DNA of 64,000 nucleotides from Spiroplasma endosymbiont of Labia minor (GCF_964019845.1 NZ_OZ026465.1:310001-374000), one strand, 5' to 3'; positions 21,390 to 31,392 are shown, counted from the stretch's first letter. Notes: generated by a model from the sequence alone, not told the origin. Numbers and translations: made by a program.

Positions 21390-21437
21390 TTAAACAAAAA
21401 AATTGATATAAAAATATCAATTTTTTTGTTTAATTAA
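21386..21437. terminator. Bidirectional terminator: perfect 24-bp palindrome holding both stop codons
   Basis: Arms 21386-21409 and 21414-21437 are exact reverse complements around AAAA. The left arm holds the TAA of the plus-strand gene (21387-21389) and the right arm the TAA of ppa on the minus strand (21434-21436). Each strand has an A run before the loop and a T run after. Confidence 0.95.
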
Positions 21438-22003
21438 GCTTGTCCAAGTCCTTTATTTTTTCATTCTGCTAAAATTTCTTCTTTACCATTTGCTTGCAAA
21501 TATCTATCTTTATATTCTTGATATCTTTCTTTACATTCTTCTAATTCTTTAAAAGCTTCGGTTTCATCACCTCAACCATTAATTTGCACTTTTTTATTTT
21601 GTAATGCTTTATATTGTAAAAAGAAATTTTCAATTTCATCTTTTAAATGTTTTGGTACATCTTCTATTTTTTTGTATGAATCAAATCTTGGATCATCTGC
21701 AAATACACCAAATAATTTAGTATCAATTTCATTATTATCTATCATTCTAATTGAACCTAAAATTCTTACATTAACAGCTATACCCGGTAATGTGGGGTAG
21801 GTAACTAATGAAATAACATCTAATGGGTCACCATCTCAGTCTAATGTTTCAGGGACAAAACCATATTCTCCTGGATAAAAATTTGCCCCATATAAAACTC
21901 TATCAAGTGATATTTTTCCTGTAATTATATCGTATTCATATTTATTGCTACTTCCTTTTGGAATTTCCACAATCATTTGAATTTTATTATTTTTCATATT
22001 CAT
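21434..22003 (-). CDS. ppa: Inorganic pyrophosphatase (family I)
   Basis: 189 aa. Hydrolyses PPi to pull biosynthetic reactions forward. Signature DWDGDPLDV (about residues 55-63) with the three metal-binding Asp, plus the earlier PKGSSNKYEYD and YGFVPETL. The start at 22003 is chosen because GAGGAAAC lies 7 nt away; a second ATG two codons later is too far from it. TGA(Trp) codons at several positions. Confidence 0.95.
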
Positions 22004-22048
22004 TTTGTTTCCTCTCTGTACTATTGTATATTAAACTTTTTAATAGTG

Positions 22049-22054
22049 TATAAT
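22049..22054 (+). promoter_or_regulatory. -10 box for the ECF S-component gene
   Basis: TATAAT in TAATAGTGTATAAT, 23 nt before the start codon. The surrounding 34 bp form an imperfect dyad with the ppa promoter side (TATTGTATATTAAA against TTTAATAGTGTATA). Confidence 0.5.
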
Positions 22055-22077
22055 AAAGTGGAAGATGGGGTGTTTTT

Positions 22078-22776
22078 ATGAAAAAAAACAATGAAAATAT
22101 TGTTTCTGAAAATACCAACACCGATGAATTATTGATAATAAAACATAATGAACAAAGAAAAAAAATAACTAAATATTTTAAAATTACTACACCACGTGTT
22201 ACATTTATAGGATTAATTTTAGGAATAAACATTATTTTTGCATTTATTGGAAAATATATAATGGGAATGATTCCGTTTCCTATGGGAGGTGGATTTTTAG
22301 TTATTGAATTGACATTTTTTACTTATTTAGTTTCTAATTATATTCTCAATTTGTTTTATACGATTATTTTGCTTACAGCCGCAACTTGATTAAGATTGGG
22401 ATTAGTTGGTGATGAACCAATTGGATTACTTGCATTATATTTGGGTGATTTAGGTGGCTTGCTAATTTTTGCTTTATTAGTTTTTATTATAAAAATTTTT
22501 TTTTATGTAAAAAAACAAAATAAACTTAATGAAATTAAATGACAATATATTATTTTTACAATTGCAGGAATATTTTCAATTCTTTTAATTTCTGGATTAG
22601 AAGTGCTTTTTAATTGAAGTTTTATGTTGAGATTATACGGAATAAACGGAAAGGCTGCCGATATTTTTTTAATACCTATTTTTGCGTTTAATATAACAAA
22701 ATATACCATTAATTTTGTAATATTTTTATCTATTTTGTATGTTTTAAATAGTTTAAAAACTAAATTTAACTTTTAA
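22078..22776 (+). CDS. ECF transporter S component, possibly riboflavin (RibU-like)
   Basis: 232 aa with six spans and TGA(Trp) codons at 22387, 22540 and 22615. The first span begins TPRVTFIGLILGINIIF, a frequent S-component opening. The last two spans, with FNITKYTINFVIFL, also fit. Location beside ferredoxin parallels the ypaA(ribU)-fer neighbourhood in Bacillus and is the main reason to suggest riboflavin. No FMN riboswitch is visible. Its 3' end overlaps the convergent ferredoxin gene by 11 bp. Confidence 0.65.
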
Positions 22777-22945
22777 TAGTAATTGCGCCAGTTGGACATA
22801 CCATTTGTGCTTCTACAAGCTCCAAATCATTATCGTACGCATTAGCTAAGCCATCTTCATCAAGATATAGTGTATTTGTTTCATCAATTTCTATACAAGC
22901 AAGACATCCGATGCATAATTCCTTGTTAACAAATGTTTTTTTCAT
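22766..22945 (-). CDS. fer: 4Fe-4S ferredoxin
   Basis: 59 aa. Cys11, Cys14 and Cys17 (CIGCLAC) and Cys50 (VCPTG) supply one [4Fe-4S] cluster, as in Bacillus Fer. The start is the ATG 7 nt after GGAGGT; an earlier in-frame ATG at 22957 overlaps that site and is rejected. A low-potential ferredoxin could feed electrons to IspG, the only other Fe-S enzyme candidate here besides HemW. Confidence 0.9.
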   Translation of the reverse strand: MKKTFVNKELCIGCLACIEIDETNTLYLDEDGLANAYDNDLELVEAQMVCPTGAITIKS

Positions 22946-23027
22946 ATAGACCTCCATAGTTATGAATATTTTAGCATAAGATGGAAAAATAATTTATAAT
23001 TATAAAGTTGAGGCTTAGGTGATTTTT

Positions 23028-23720
23028 ATGTCAAGTTATATTTCAAGAATGGAACGCAATAAAGGCAAACATAATGAAATAAATAAAATGATTGCAATCG
23101 AAAAACAAAAAATGATTCATGAAAATCATGAAGCTGGTTTTTTAAAATCATTAAGTGAAATAGATGAAGCGTATTTTATGAACTGTATTAAAGAATTTGA
23201 TGCTAAACATGAATTGGAAAAACCATATTTAGATATAGATCGGTCAAAAAAATTAGTCCCAGATGATTTAAGATATAATTTACGTGTCTTGATAAATGAA
23301 CTTGAAATTACAAGAGATTCTGATTTTCGAGTTAAAAATCAATTTGAAGCTCAAAAAATGAAAGAAAATGATGATAATGCTTTAGTATTAACAAGTGAGA
23401 GATTTATCAATTATATGAATTCTTTAAATTTAATTGAAAAAAATTTTGAAAATAAAATTAAAAAATTGAGAGAAAAAACGTTAAATAAAGCGCCAATTCA
23501 AAATGAAATATCTGCAAGTACAGTTATGACAATCAGAAATAAAGATAATCGTTCAATGAGACTGATGTTGAAAGAAGTAGATGATAAAACAAATGAGTCG
23601 TTAAAAACAGTGACCACAACTTATTCAAGATATAAATGAAAATTGAAATTTACAAAATGATTATTTCCAATATTAATTTCAATTTTATTAATTTGTTTAA
23701 TTATTCCAATTTTTATATAG
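23028..23720 (+). CDS. Tail-anchored coiled-coil protein
   Basis: 230 aa. Residues 1-203 are soluble, charged and helical with heptad-like stretches ([19 protein letters not shown] about 145-163). TGA at 23637 and 23658 are Trp and carry the frame into a single C-terminal span, [17 protein letters not shown], that ends the protein. This is tail-anchored topology, facing the cytoplasm. AGGTG is 7 nt from the ATG. cmk begins 8 nt later, so it shares that operon. No family recognised. Confidence 0.72.
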
Positions 23721-23728
23721 GAGGAAAT

Positions 23729-24388
23729 ATGGCAATAACAATAGCAGTAGATGGACCAGCAGGTTCTGGCAAATCATCAATTTTTAGTAAAGTTGCAGAA
23801 GTTTTAGGTTATGTATTCTTGGATACTGGTTTAATTTATCGTGCATTAACATGATATGGACTCCAACAAAAAATAAATTTTGAAAATGAAAAAGAAATCA
23901 TAAAGTTACTTTCTAAATTTGATTTTAAAATTGAAAATGGTGAAATAATTATTAATAATGAAAATATAAATAATTATTTGATGTCTCATGATATTTTGGG
24001 TAATATAAATAAAATTACTTCAATACCAGAAGTGAGATCGTGAATTGTAGAAAAAGTCAGAATGATGGTTAAACAAAGTGGTTATGTAGTTTTGGGGAGA
24101 GATGTCACATCAGTAATTTTACCAAATGCTGATTTAAAAATTTATTTAGATTCATCTGTTTATACAAGAGCAGAGAGAAGACTAAAACAAAATATTGAAA
24201 AAAATGTGCAACCAAAAGATTTGCATAAAATAGAAGAAATGATAATTACGCGCGATTATAATGATACAAATAGAGCTATTGGCCCGCTTGTTAAAGTGAA
24301 AGATGCTTGAGTAATTGATAATAGCAATAAAAATATAGATGAAATTGTTAAAGAAGTTATTGATAAAGTAAATAACATGATTAATTAA
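23729..24388 (+). CDS. cmk: Cytidylate kinase
   Basis: 219 aa. P-loop GPAGSGKSS at 9-17, [11 protein letters not shown] (about 31-41), [13 protein letters not shown] and [13 protein letters not shown] are family signatures for (d)CMP phosphorylation. Three TGA(Trp) codons. Start at the ATG after GGAGGAAAT; the frame is open further upstream inside the preceding gene but without conservation. Order cmk-der-gpsA-hup matches Bacillus. Confidence 0.95.
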
Positions 24389-24401
24389 AAAGGAGTATTA
24401 C

Positions 24402-25712
24402 ATGAAAAAAGGAGTTGTCGCAATTGTTGGTAGACCAAATGTTGGTAAGTCAACATTGTTTAATAGAATTATCAGAGAGCGAAAATCTATTGTTGAAGAT
24501 ACTCCTGGAGTAACAAGGGATCGTATCTACGGACAAGCAGAGTGGCTTAATTTGCCTTTTTTAGTAATCGACACAGGTGGATTGACAATTAAAGATGTGC
24601 CTTTTTCAAAAGAAATTGCCACACAGGTTAAAATTGCAATTGATGAAGCAGATGTAATTATTTTTGTTTTAGATTATAAAAATGGTTTAACAGCAGAAGA
24701 TGAAAGCGTTGCCAAAATTCTTTATAAAACAAACAAACCAGTTATTGTTGCGGTAAATAAATATGATAATAAGGTTAGCGACGAATTCGGTTATGAATAT
24801 TTAGCATTAGGATTCAATGAACCGGTATTGATTTCTTCAACTCATGGAATTGGAATTGGAGATTTGCTAGATAAAATTATAGCGTTTATGTCAAAAGACG
24901 ATAATAAAATAGAAACTTATGCAATCAATATTGCAATAATAGGTAGACCAAATGTTGGGAAATCAAGTTTAATAAATTCAATAATCGGTGAGCAACGCAT
25001 GATTGTATCTGATGTTGAAGGAACAACAACAGATTCGGTTGATACTCCGATTTTTAGAAACAAAAAAAAGTATGTTCTGGTTGATACTGCAGGAATTAGA
25101 AAACGAAGTAAAATTTATGAAAATGTTGATAAATATTCTCATATCAGAACTTTGTCAAGTATTAATAAAGCAGATATTGTGTTATTGGTTGTGGATTCGT
25201 CTCAAAAAATAAATGATTTGGATACAAATATTGGTGGTATTGCTTTTGAAGAAGGAAAACCAATAATAATAGTTGGAAATAAGTGAGATGCAGTAAAAGA
25301 AAAAAATGATAAAACAATGATCGAAAAAGAAGAGGAAATAAAATCTTATTTTAAATATTTACAATATGCTAAAATAGTGTTCTTATCTGCATTGAATAAT
25401 AAACGGATTGATAAATTATTTGATATAATTAATTTAGTTAATGAAAATAGAACTAAGCATATCGCTACTAGTTTATTTAATGAAATACTAAATAGAGCAC
25501 AGCTTTTAAATCCTGCTCCAAATTTTAATGGAGGAAGACTAAAAATTTATTATGGTACTCAAGTTGAAGCGTATTTACCAACTTTTGTAATGTATGTTAA
25601 TAATTCTTCTTACCTGCATTTTTCATATAAAAGATTTATTGAAAATCAAATTAGATCACAATTTAACTTTGATGGCGTTCCATTAACTTTAATTTTTAGA
25701 GAAAGGAAATAA
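24402..25712 (+). CDS. der: Ribosome-assembly GTPase Der (EngA)
   Basis: 436 aa with tandem G domains: GRPNVGKST (10-18) and GRPNVGKSS (181-189), each with DTPG or DTAG switch motifs and NK(Y/W)D specificity motifs; the second, VGNKWDAV, needs TGA(Trp). A KH-like C-terminal domain ends in PLTLIFRERK. Der is needed for 50S maturation. AAAAGGAG precedes the ATG, 13 nt after cmk. Confidence 0.97.
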
Positions 25713-25716
25713 AAAA

Positions 25717-26721
25717 ATGATAAAAAAAGTAACAATTATTGGAACTGGAGCATATGGTACAGTTTTAGCAAATGTTTTAACAGACAATGGTATAGATGTA
25801 ATAATGTATGGAATTGAACAATCGCAAGTTGATGATATAAATGAAAATCATAAAAATAGTGCATTTTTTAATAATAAAAATATTAATTCAACAATAAAAG
25901 CAACAACAGATTTAGCGGCTGCATTAGAAAATACTGAATTATTGATTTTAAGTGTTCCAACATTTGCTATATCAACAACATTAGATAAAGTTATTAAAAT
26001 AGCTAAAAATAAAATGATTATATTAAATGTTGCAAAAGGATTAGATGGCGAACATTTGGATGTTTTATCAAAATACATAATTGCTAAATTTAGTAAGCAT
26101 GAAAATATTTTTATGGGCTATGCTGGTTTGTATGGCCCATCTGTTGCAATTGAAGTATTAGAAAGAAAACCAACTTGTATTAATGCTGCTTCAAATGACA
26201 TAAATATTGCAAAACAAGTTGCTGCTGTATTTTCAAATGAATATTTTGGCGTTTTTCCAACAACAAATTTAATTGGAACAGAAATTGCAGCAGCAGTAAA
26301 AAATACTATTGCAATTGCATCAGGATTAATTCATGGTTTGAATAATGGTTCAGATAACACAAAAGCATCACTTATTACAATGGGTTTAATTGAAATGATG
26401 AATCTAGCAGTTGCGTACGGTGCATCAGAAAAAGATTTAGTTAATTATGCCTCTGTGGGTGATTTAATATTAACAGCAACCTCTCCAAAAACTCGTAACT
26501 TCCGTCTCGGTATGAAAATTGCAGCTGCAGATGATGCAAAATCTGTTTTGGAAGGATATAAAATAACAGTTGAAGGTGTCTTAACTTGTAAAATTGCATA
26601 TGAAATGGTTAAAAAAGTTAAAATTTCTGCTCCTTTGATTGAAATAATGTTTAAAGTGCTTTATAATAACGATAAGCCTAGTAATTCAATGAACAATTTG
26701 TTTAGATCACTGGGTATATAG
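25717..26721 (+). CDS. gpsA: Glycerol-3-phosphate dehydrogenase [NAD(P)+]
   Basis: 334 aa. Supplies sn-glycerol-3-phosphate for phospholipids from DHAP. N-terminal Rossmann motif GTGAYGTVLA (9-18), LSVPTFAI, NVAKGLDG, GPSVAIEV and the catalytic-domain EIAAAVKNTIAIASG region are intact. Four nucleotides after der. Confidence 0.96.
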   Translation: MIKKVTIIGTGAYGTVLANVLTDNGIDVIMYGIEQSQVDDINENHKNSAFFNNKNINSTIKATTDLAAALENTELLILSVPTFAISTTLDKVIKIAKNKMIILNVAKGLDGEHLDVLSKYIIAKFSKHENIFMGYAGLYGPSVAIEVLERKPTCINAASNDINIAKQVAAVFSNEYFGVFPTTNLIGTEIAAAVKNTIAIASGLIHGLNNGSDNTKASLITMGLIEMMNLAVAYGASEKDLVNYASVGDLILTATSPKTRNFRLGMKIAAADDAKSVLEGYKITVEGVLTCKIAYEMVKKVKISAPLIEIMFKVLYNNDKPSNSMNNLFRSLGI

Positions 26722-26752
26722 AACAATAGAAAGAAAAAGCGGGTGTATTAAA

Positions 26753-27028
26753 ATGACAAAAAAAGAATTAGCAGAAAAAATTGCTACTGGATATGATTTA
26801 TCTAAAGCAAAAGCTGAAGAATTATTAACAACTGTTTTTGACAACATTACTAATTGTTTAGTAAAAAAAGAGGAAGTTTCTATTACTGGATTTGGTAAAT
26901 TTGTGACTGCAGATCGTGCAGCACGTGAAGGTGTCAATCCAGCTACTGGTGCTAAAATTAAAATTGCCGCAACTACTGTTGCAAAATTTAAAGCTGCAAA
27001 ACAATTAAAAGAAGCAGTTGCTAAATAG
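26753..27028 (+). CDS. hup: HU-family DNA-binding protein
   Basis: 91 aa. Starts TKKELAEKIATGYDLSKAKAEELL and has the beta-arm region GFGKFVTADRAAREGVNPATG with the arm-tip proline. HU bends and compacts DNA. Codon composition is less AT-biased, as expected of a highly expressed gene. Separated from gpsA by 31 nt with GCGGGTG as ribosome site. Confidence 0.96.
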   Translation: MTKKELAEKIATGYDLSKAKAEELLTTVFDNITNCLVKKEEVSITGFGKFVTADRAAREGVNPATGAKIKIAATTVAKFKAAKQLKEAVAK

Positions 27029-27056
27029 TTTTAGTTAACATAGTATAAAAAATAAC

Positions 27057-27089
27057 GAAATAATTATTGCGATATAGCAACAATTATTT
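27057..27089 (+). terminator. Terminator after hup
   Basis: AATAATTATTGC pairs with GCAACAATTATT (one mismatch) around GATATA, then TTTT. It also lies just past the 3' end of the recU pseudogene. Confidence 0.65.
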
Positions 27090-27094
27090 TGCTA

Positions 27095-27607
27095 TTAATC
27101 GTAAAATGCTAGTTTATATAGTTGTTCTTTGTAGTCTAAAATTAACGATTCATTAATTGTTAATTGTAAATGATTGCTTTCGAATCATTTGTAAGGTATT
27201 TTTTGATAATTTTCAAATACATATCTTTTAATACTCAAATAATTCACTATAAAAAATGTTTCATATTTATGAAAATATATTATTAAAAAACTTAGGCTAT
27301 TTGTACTACTTACAAGGTCTAATTTTTTTTGTTGATTTTTTGTTATATTATTTCAATTAAAAAAATCTTTACTTGTTTCTTTTACTTCAAATTAAAAATA
27401 TGTACCATTTAAGCAGCCAATATAATCGCAATTCTTATTAGTTGTAAAATTTCCTTTGATTATTGTTTTTTTATTAGTATTTATTATGTTGATAGGGACT
27501 GGTATTTTTGTGACTATAAGTTTATTTGTATCTCAATATTTCTGGTTTGTTATATCTATTATTTCCTCTAAAAATTTTCCCTTATTTTTAATATTATTTA
27601 GTTCCAT
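27095..27607 (-). pseudogene. recU: Holliday-junction resolvase RecU, broken by an in-frame TAA
   Basis: Reading the minus strand from ATG 27607 gives 170 codons collinear with RecU: NKGKFLEEII, NKLIVTKIPVPINII, NCDYIGCLNGTYF, then a TAA at 27392-27394 (codon 72), then FEVKETSKDFF and KNQQKKLDLV. Wild-type RecU has YIDFEAKET here, so the stop replaces the Asp next to the Glu/Lys of the nuclease motif. The frame is otherwise open to 27095. The frame also stays open upstream to an ATG at 27730 without a ribosome site. RecU and gpsB neighbours match Firmicutes order. Unless the TAA is a sequence error, this resolvase is dead. Confidence 0.88.
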
Positions 27608-27845
27608 ATTTAACCTTCAACCCTTAATATAAAATAATTTTTTATATGAATGATTATTTAGTGAATTTGTTCGCATAACACTTTCAATACTACAATTTTC
27701 AAAAAAAATTAGTTCTAAAAAATATTGCATTTTTGATTGTTATTTTTAAAAGAATGATTAATTTAATAAAATTGATATTTTAAAAATTCCCTTATTTTTT
27801 ATTATTTTAATTTTTATTGTAATAGAATAGTCAAAAAGGATTTCT
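27608..27845. other. Divergent intergenic region between recU relic and the next gene
   Basis: Very AT-rich. Apart from the possible N-terminal extension of the recU frame (27608-27730) no gene, hairpin or strong promoter was recognised. Confidence 0.5.
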
Positions 27846-28523
27846 ATGTATTCAATTCAACTCGTACAAAAACTAAATTTAACTCTACTTGAAGCTATGA
27901 AAATCGATTTCATTGCGATAACTATTTTAGAAAAGGCAACAAACAAGCAAATATCTATAACATTAGATAAATTATTATTATCAATGTCTTTTATTGAATT
28001 AAAATGCCACGAGTATGAAGCTCAATCATCTTGTAAATTAAAGTTTTATCAATATAAAAATAAAATAGTCCCATTTGATTATCAATATTTTCTTGCACAT
28101 TTTAATTTTATGAATTTAGCTTTTTATATCGATAACGAGACAAAATTATGCCGTCTAAATAGTAGATTTGGAATTACACCCTTAAAACGAGAATTAATTA
28201 ATTTCAATTCTATTTATTTTGATGAATTAATTATGATGTTAGAAAATAATAACGATTTAAATAGTTATTTAATTGAAAATATTAGTGATAAATCAATCAA
28301 AACAATATCTCATAAATTATCACCAATGAAAAGAATTAACTTTAATTTAGACGATAATAAATATCTAGATAAAAATACAACTTTTGTTGAAGAAGATATT
28401 TTATGACAACAAGCATTTGAAGCATTTAAAAAGCATGATTTAATGAAAGAAAATAAAAATTCATCATTTAGTGATGAAGATTCAAATCAAAAACATGGAT
28501 GAACATGAATAAATAAATGATAA
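27846..28523 (+). CDS. Uncharacterised protein between recU and gpsB
   Basis: 225 aa after AAAAGGATTTCT. Mixed alpha/beta N-terminal half with several Cys, then an acidic, disordered end finishing WTWINKW through TGA(Trp) codons. Position between recU and gpsB is near where Firmicutes carry replication-linked genes, and a distant DnaD- or YpoC-like relation cannot be excluded, but no motif proves it. Confidence 0.65.
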
Positions 28524-28587
28524 GTATAAATACTATAAACATCGTTTTTAATGTTAAAATAAAATAGTAAATAAAGGAGGAAATCAT

Positions 28588-28920
28588 ATGAAAACAATAA
28601 AATTCACATCTTTAGATGTCAATAAAAAGGAATTTCCAGTTGAATATAAAGGATATAAAGTCGAAGAAGTAGATAGTTTTTTAGATGATATTGTTAATGA
28701 TTATCAAAAATATGAAAAATTAATTGAAGAAAAAACACAAAGAATTAATAAATTAGAAGAAGAATTATCATCTGCATCAGAACAATATGATCATATGGTT
28801 TCAACTTTAAAATTAACAGAACAACAAATGGATACCCTAGTTAAATCAGGTTCAAATTCATCCGCAGTTATAAAACGTATTGCTGATTTAGAAAGAAAAG
28901 TTAGTGATAAAAATCGTTAA
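28588..28920 (+). CDS. gpsB: GpsB/DivIVA-domain cell-division protein
   Basis: 110 aa. N-terminal DivIVA-type lipid-binding domain with FPVEYKGYKVEEVDSFLDD (about 17-35), a coiled coil (about 40-85) and a short C-terminal helix, the size and layout of GpsB. In walled Firmicutes it links division to cell-wall synthesis. In a wall-less cell it may retain a division-scaffold role. Strong AAGGAGGAAATC before the ATG. Confidence 0.9.
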   Translation: MKTIKFTSLDVNKKEFPVEYKGYKVEEVDSFLDDIVNDYQKYEKLIEEKTQRINKLEEELSSASEQYDHMVSTLKLTEQQMDTLVKSGSNSSAVIKRIADLERKVSDKNR

Positions 28921-28945
28921 TTAATTTCAAAATAACTTTTTTTTA

Positions 28946-28980
28946 AAAAATTCATGTGATTTCATGAATTTTTATTTTTT
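28946..28980 (+). terminator. Terminator after gpsB
   Basis: AAAAATTCATG pairs with CATGAATTTTT around TGATTT, then a T-rich tail. Confidence 0.9.
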
Positions 28981-29024
28981 ATTAAAAGAAATAAAAAATA
29001 AAAAAATTACTGGAAATATATTTG

Positions 29025-29038
29025 TTCTGCATGCAGAA
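29025..29038. promoter_or_regulatory. 14-bp palindrome upstream of the Panacea-like gene
   Basis: TTCTGCATGCAGAA is a perfect dyad flanked by ATATAT-type repeats, 28 bp before the start codon. It is GC-richer than its surroundings. A candidate operator; nothing else in the gap explains it. Confidence 0.45.
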
Positions 29039-29066
29039 TATATTTATTTTATAGTAAGGAAAAATT

Positions 29067-29889
29067 TTGAAAGCAAGAATACAATTTTTTATAATTGAAA
29101 GATTAAAATTTTGGAAACTATGAATTGTTTACATATTTCTCTTAATTTTTGGGCTAGTCTATTCTTCTATAGAAACTATTAACAATTCATCAAATTTGAA
29201 TATTTCAAATTTGGGCGAAGCATTAATGAATTATTGACAATTTTTTGGACCAATAATGATTTTTGGTTTACTTACGCAGAGGAATACTTTGTTGAGTGAG
29301 AGAAAAGAAGTGATTATAATGAAAAAAGAAAAATTAATCAAAAAAATTAATGCTGAAATTTCTTTAATGGATAATTCTGAGTATGAAATAGAAAACGATG
29401 TTTTGTTGGCGTTTTATATAATAAAATTTTATAATGAAAAAAATATTTTTACTTTTTTAAATAATAACTTAAGAATTCAAAAACTTGTTTATTTTGCTTA
29501 TTGCATGTATTATGCAATTAACAAAAAGGAATTAATGCGAAGATCAAAAGTTTAAACATTGACGTTTGGGACCTGTAAATGAATCTCTTTATTATGATTT
29601 AAAAGAGCTTTATTTTGGCGATGGTTTTGCTGATGTAGAATCAGAAAAACTAGAGCAGTATCTTAAAAATAAATATAAAAAAGATAATTTGTCATTAAAA
29701 TATGATATTAATTATAGTATTTTAGAAGAAATTTTAATGGAATTAGATAAATATGGAACTTTTGATTTAGTTGAAAAATCACATAGGACTAAACCATGAT
29801 TAGATTCAAAAGATTCTGAAGAAATAGATAATGACTTAATTAAAGATTACTTTAAAGATTTTAGTTTTGATAAATTAAAAGAATTATAA
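29067..29889 (+). pseudogene. Panacea (SocA/DUF4065)-domain gene with membrane N-terminus, frameshifted
   Basis: From a TTG start (TAAGGAAAA upstream) the frame encodes two hydrophobic spans (about 19-39 and 59-71), then a Panacea start: LAFYIIKFYNEKN and LRIQKLVYFAYCMYYA. At 29538 one extra base moves the rest into another frame, where QKFKHWRLGPVNESLYYDL continues the domain to TAA 29887. The family's conserved W-GP-V motif is therefore only reachable by shifting frame. Panacea domains serve as antitoxins against varied toxins. ATG 29319 with GAAGTGAT could instead start a separate antitoxin gene behind a small membrane gene. Confidence 0.75.
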
Positions 29890-29916
29890 TTTTAGTTGTA
29901 TAATATTACTAGTTTT

Positions 29917-29942
29917 AGAGACAGGAATTCTGTCTTTTTTTA
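29917..29942 (+). terminator. Terminator after the Panacea-like gene
   Basis: AGACAG-GAATT-CTGTCT followed by seven T. Confidence 0.9.
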
Positions 29943-29990
29943 TTTGCTCAGAATTCTTGTTTTTCTAAACATTTTAGAAAGAGAGAAAAA

Positions 29991-31392
29991 ATAAAAAACC
30001 CAATTATTCCAGAAAATATACAAAAACGTAGATTTTTAATTATTCCTAAATTTAATATAAATTTGAGTGATTTAGTAATGATGTTTATTGTTTTAATACC
30101 TGCAATTATCATTATTGCAATGTTTTATAAGACCACAAAAATTAGTTTTTTAGCATTATTACCATTTGGTGGAATGACATTTATATTAAATAAATTCAAT
30201 AAAAAATATGGATATAAGAATTATGAAGTAATACTAAGAGCTTTTTTATTTTTATTTATTAATAAAAAATATGTTATAAAATCAAAAAATTATTCAACAT
30301 TAAATTTAATACCATATAGTAAAATTGAAAATAATTATATTAAATTAAAAAACGGACAATATTTAAGCTTTATTAAAGTAAATGGTAATAACTTTTTTGA
30401 TTTAGAAAAATTAAAACAAGAATATGTATTAGAACAATTGTGAAATGCATATCAAAAATTATCATTAGGTGGATGTATTATTAAAATTAATGAATTTAAA
30501 AATGCAAAAGAAACTATTATGTATGTTGATGAATTAAAACATAAATTAAAAATAAGTAAGATGCAAAACAAAATTAATGAATTAGAGTATTTTTCAAGAC
30601 TATATGTTATGGATCAAAAGCAAACAGAGTTAATTGAAAAAAATGGCTTTAAAGATGACACAAATTTAACTATTGCATTGTATATCGGTTTTTGTGCACC
30701 AACAATTGATGAAATTGTAAAATATGAAGAAATTTTATTAAATAATCTAAAGTCAATTTATTTAAAACCAAGTAAACTAGATGCATATGAAAAAGTTAAT
30801 GTGATAAATAAATTAATTGATATTGATTTGGAAGATGATTCTGAAAAAAATATTGCAGAATTTTCAGATAATCTTGATAAATATTTTGGCTTTGATTCAT
30901 TGGAACATAAACCAAATAATTTAAAAATTGATAATAATCGATTATTAAAAATTCAATCAATAACTTCCTATCCTTATGAACCGCCAATTGCATGAATGAC
31001 CAACTTATTTGAAATTCCAACAAATATTGTCTTAAATTTTCAAAAAGCAAGAGCTAATAGTTTTAAAAAGATTTAGCAAAGGCGCAACGAATTGCTCAAG
31101 CAGATGCTGATGGAACGTCTAAAAAAGAAGTATTTTCAAAAAGAAAGAAAGAAAAAGAAGTTGCCAAATTTGATGAATTTGCAGATACTATCGATTATGG
31201 TCATGATGAATTATACAGATTCTCAACATATATAATTCATACTGGTTTTTCATTACAAGAATTAAAACAATCAGAAAAGAAGTAAATGACATCTTAGCAA
31301 ATTTGCATATGCAATCAAATTATTTAATTTTTAATCAATTTGAAGCATTTTCTGTCATATTACCAAAAACATATGATATTCACAAATTTTAA
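29991..31392 (+). pseudogene. Remnant of a conjugation gene: PrgI-like membrane part fused to VirB4/TraE-like N-region
   Basis: The first 95 codons have the PrgI look (IPKFNINLSDL, two spans, a GYKNYEVILRAF strand), followed by a VirB4/TraE-type N-terminal region (LIPYSKIENNYIKLKNGQY, YVDELKHKLKIS, SITSYPYEPPIAWM). Two single-base losses in A-runs break it: near 31065-31069 (then TAG at 31074) and near 31264-31267 (then TAA at 31283). The shifted frames continue the protein (DLAKAQRIAQADADG; TIRKEVNDILANLHM) to 31392. The ATPase half with Walker motifs is missing. The start codon is unclear (TTG 30063 or an unusual upstream start). Confidence 0.7.
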
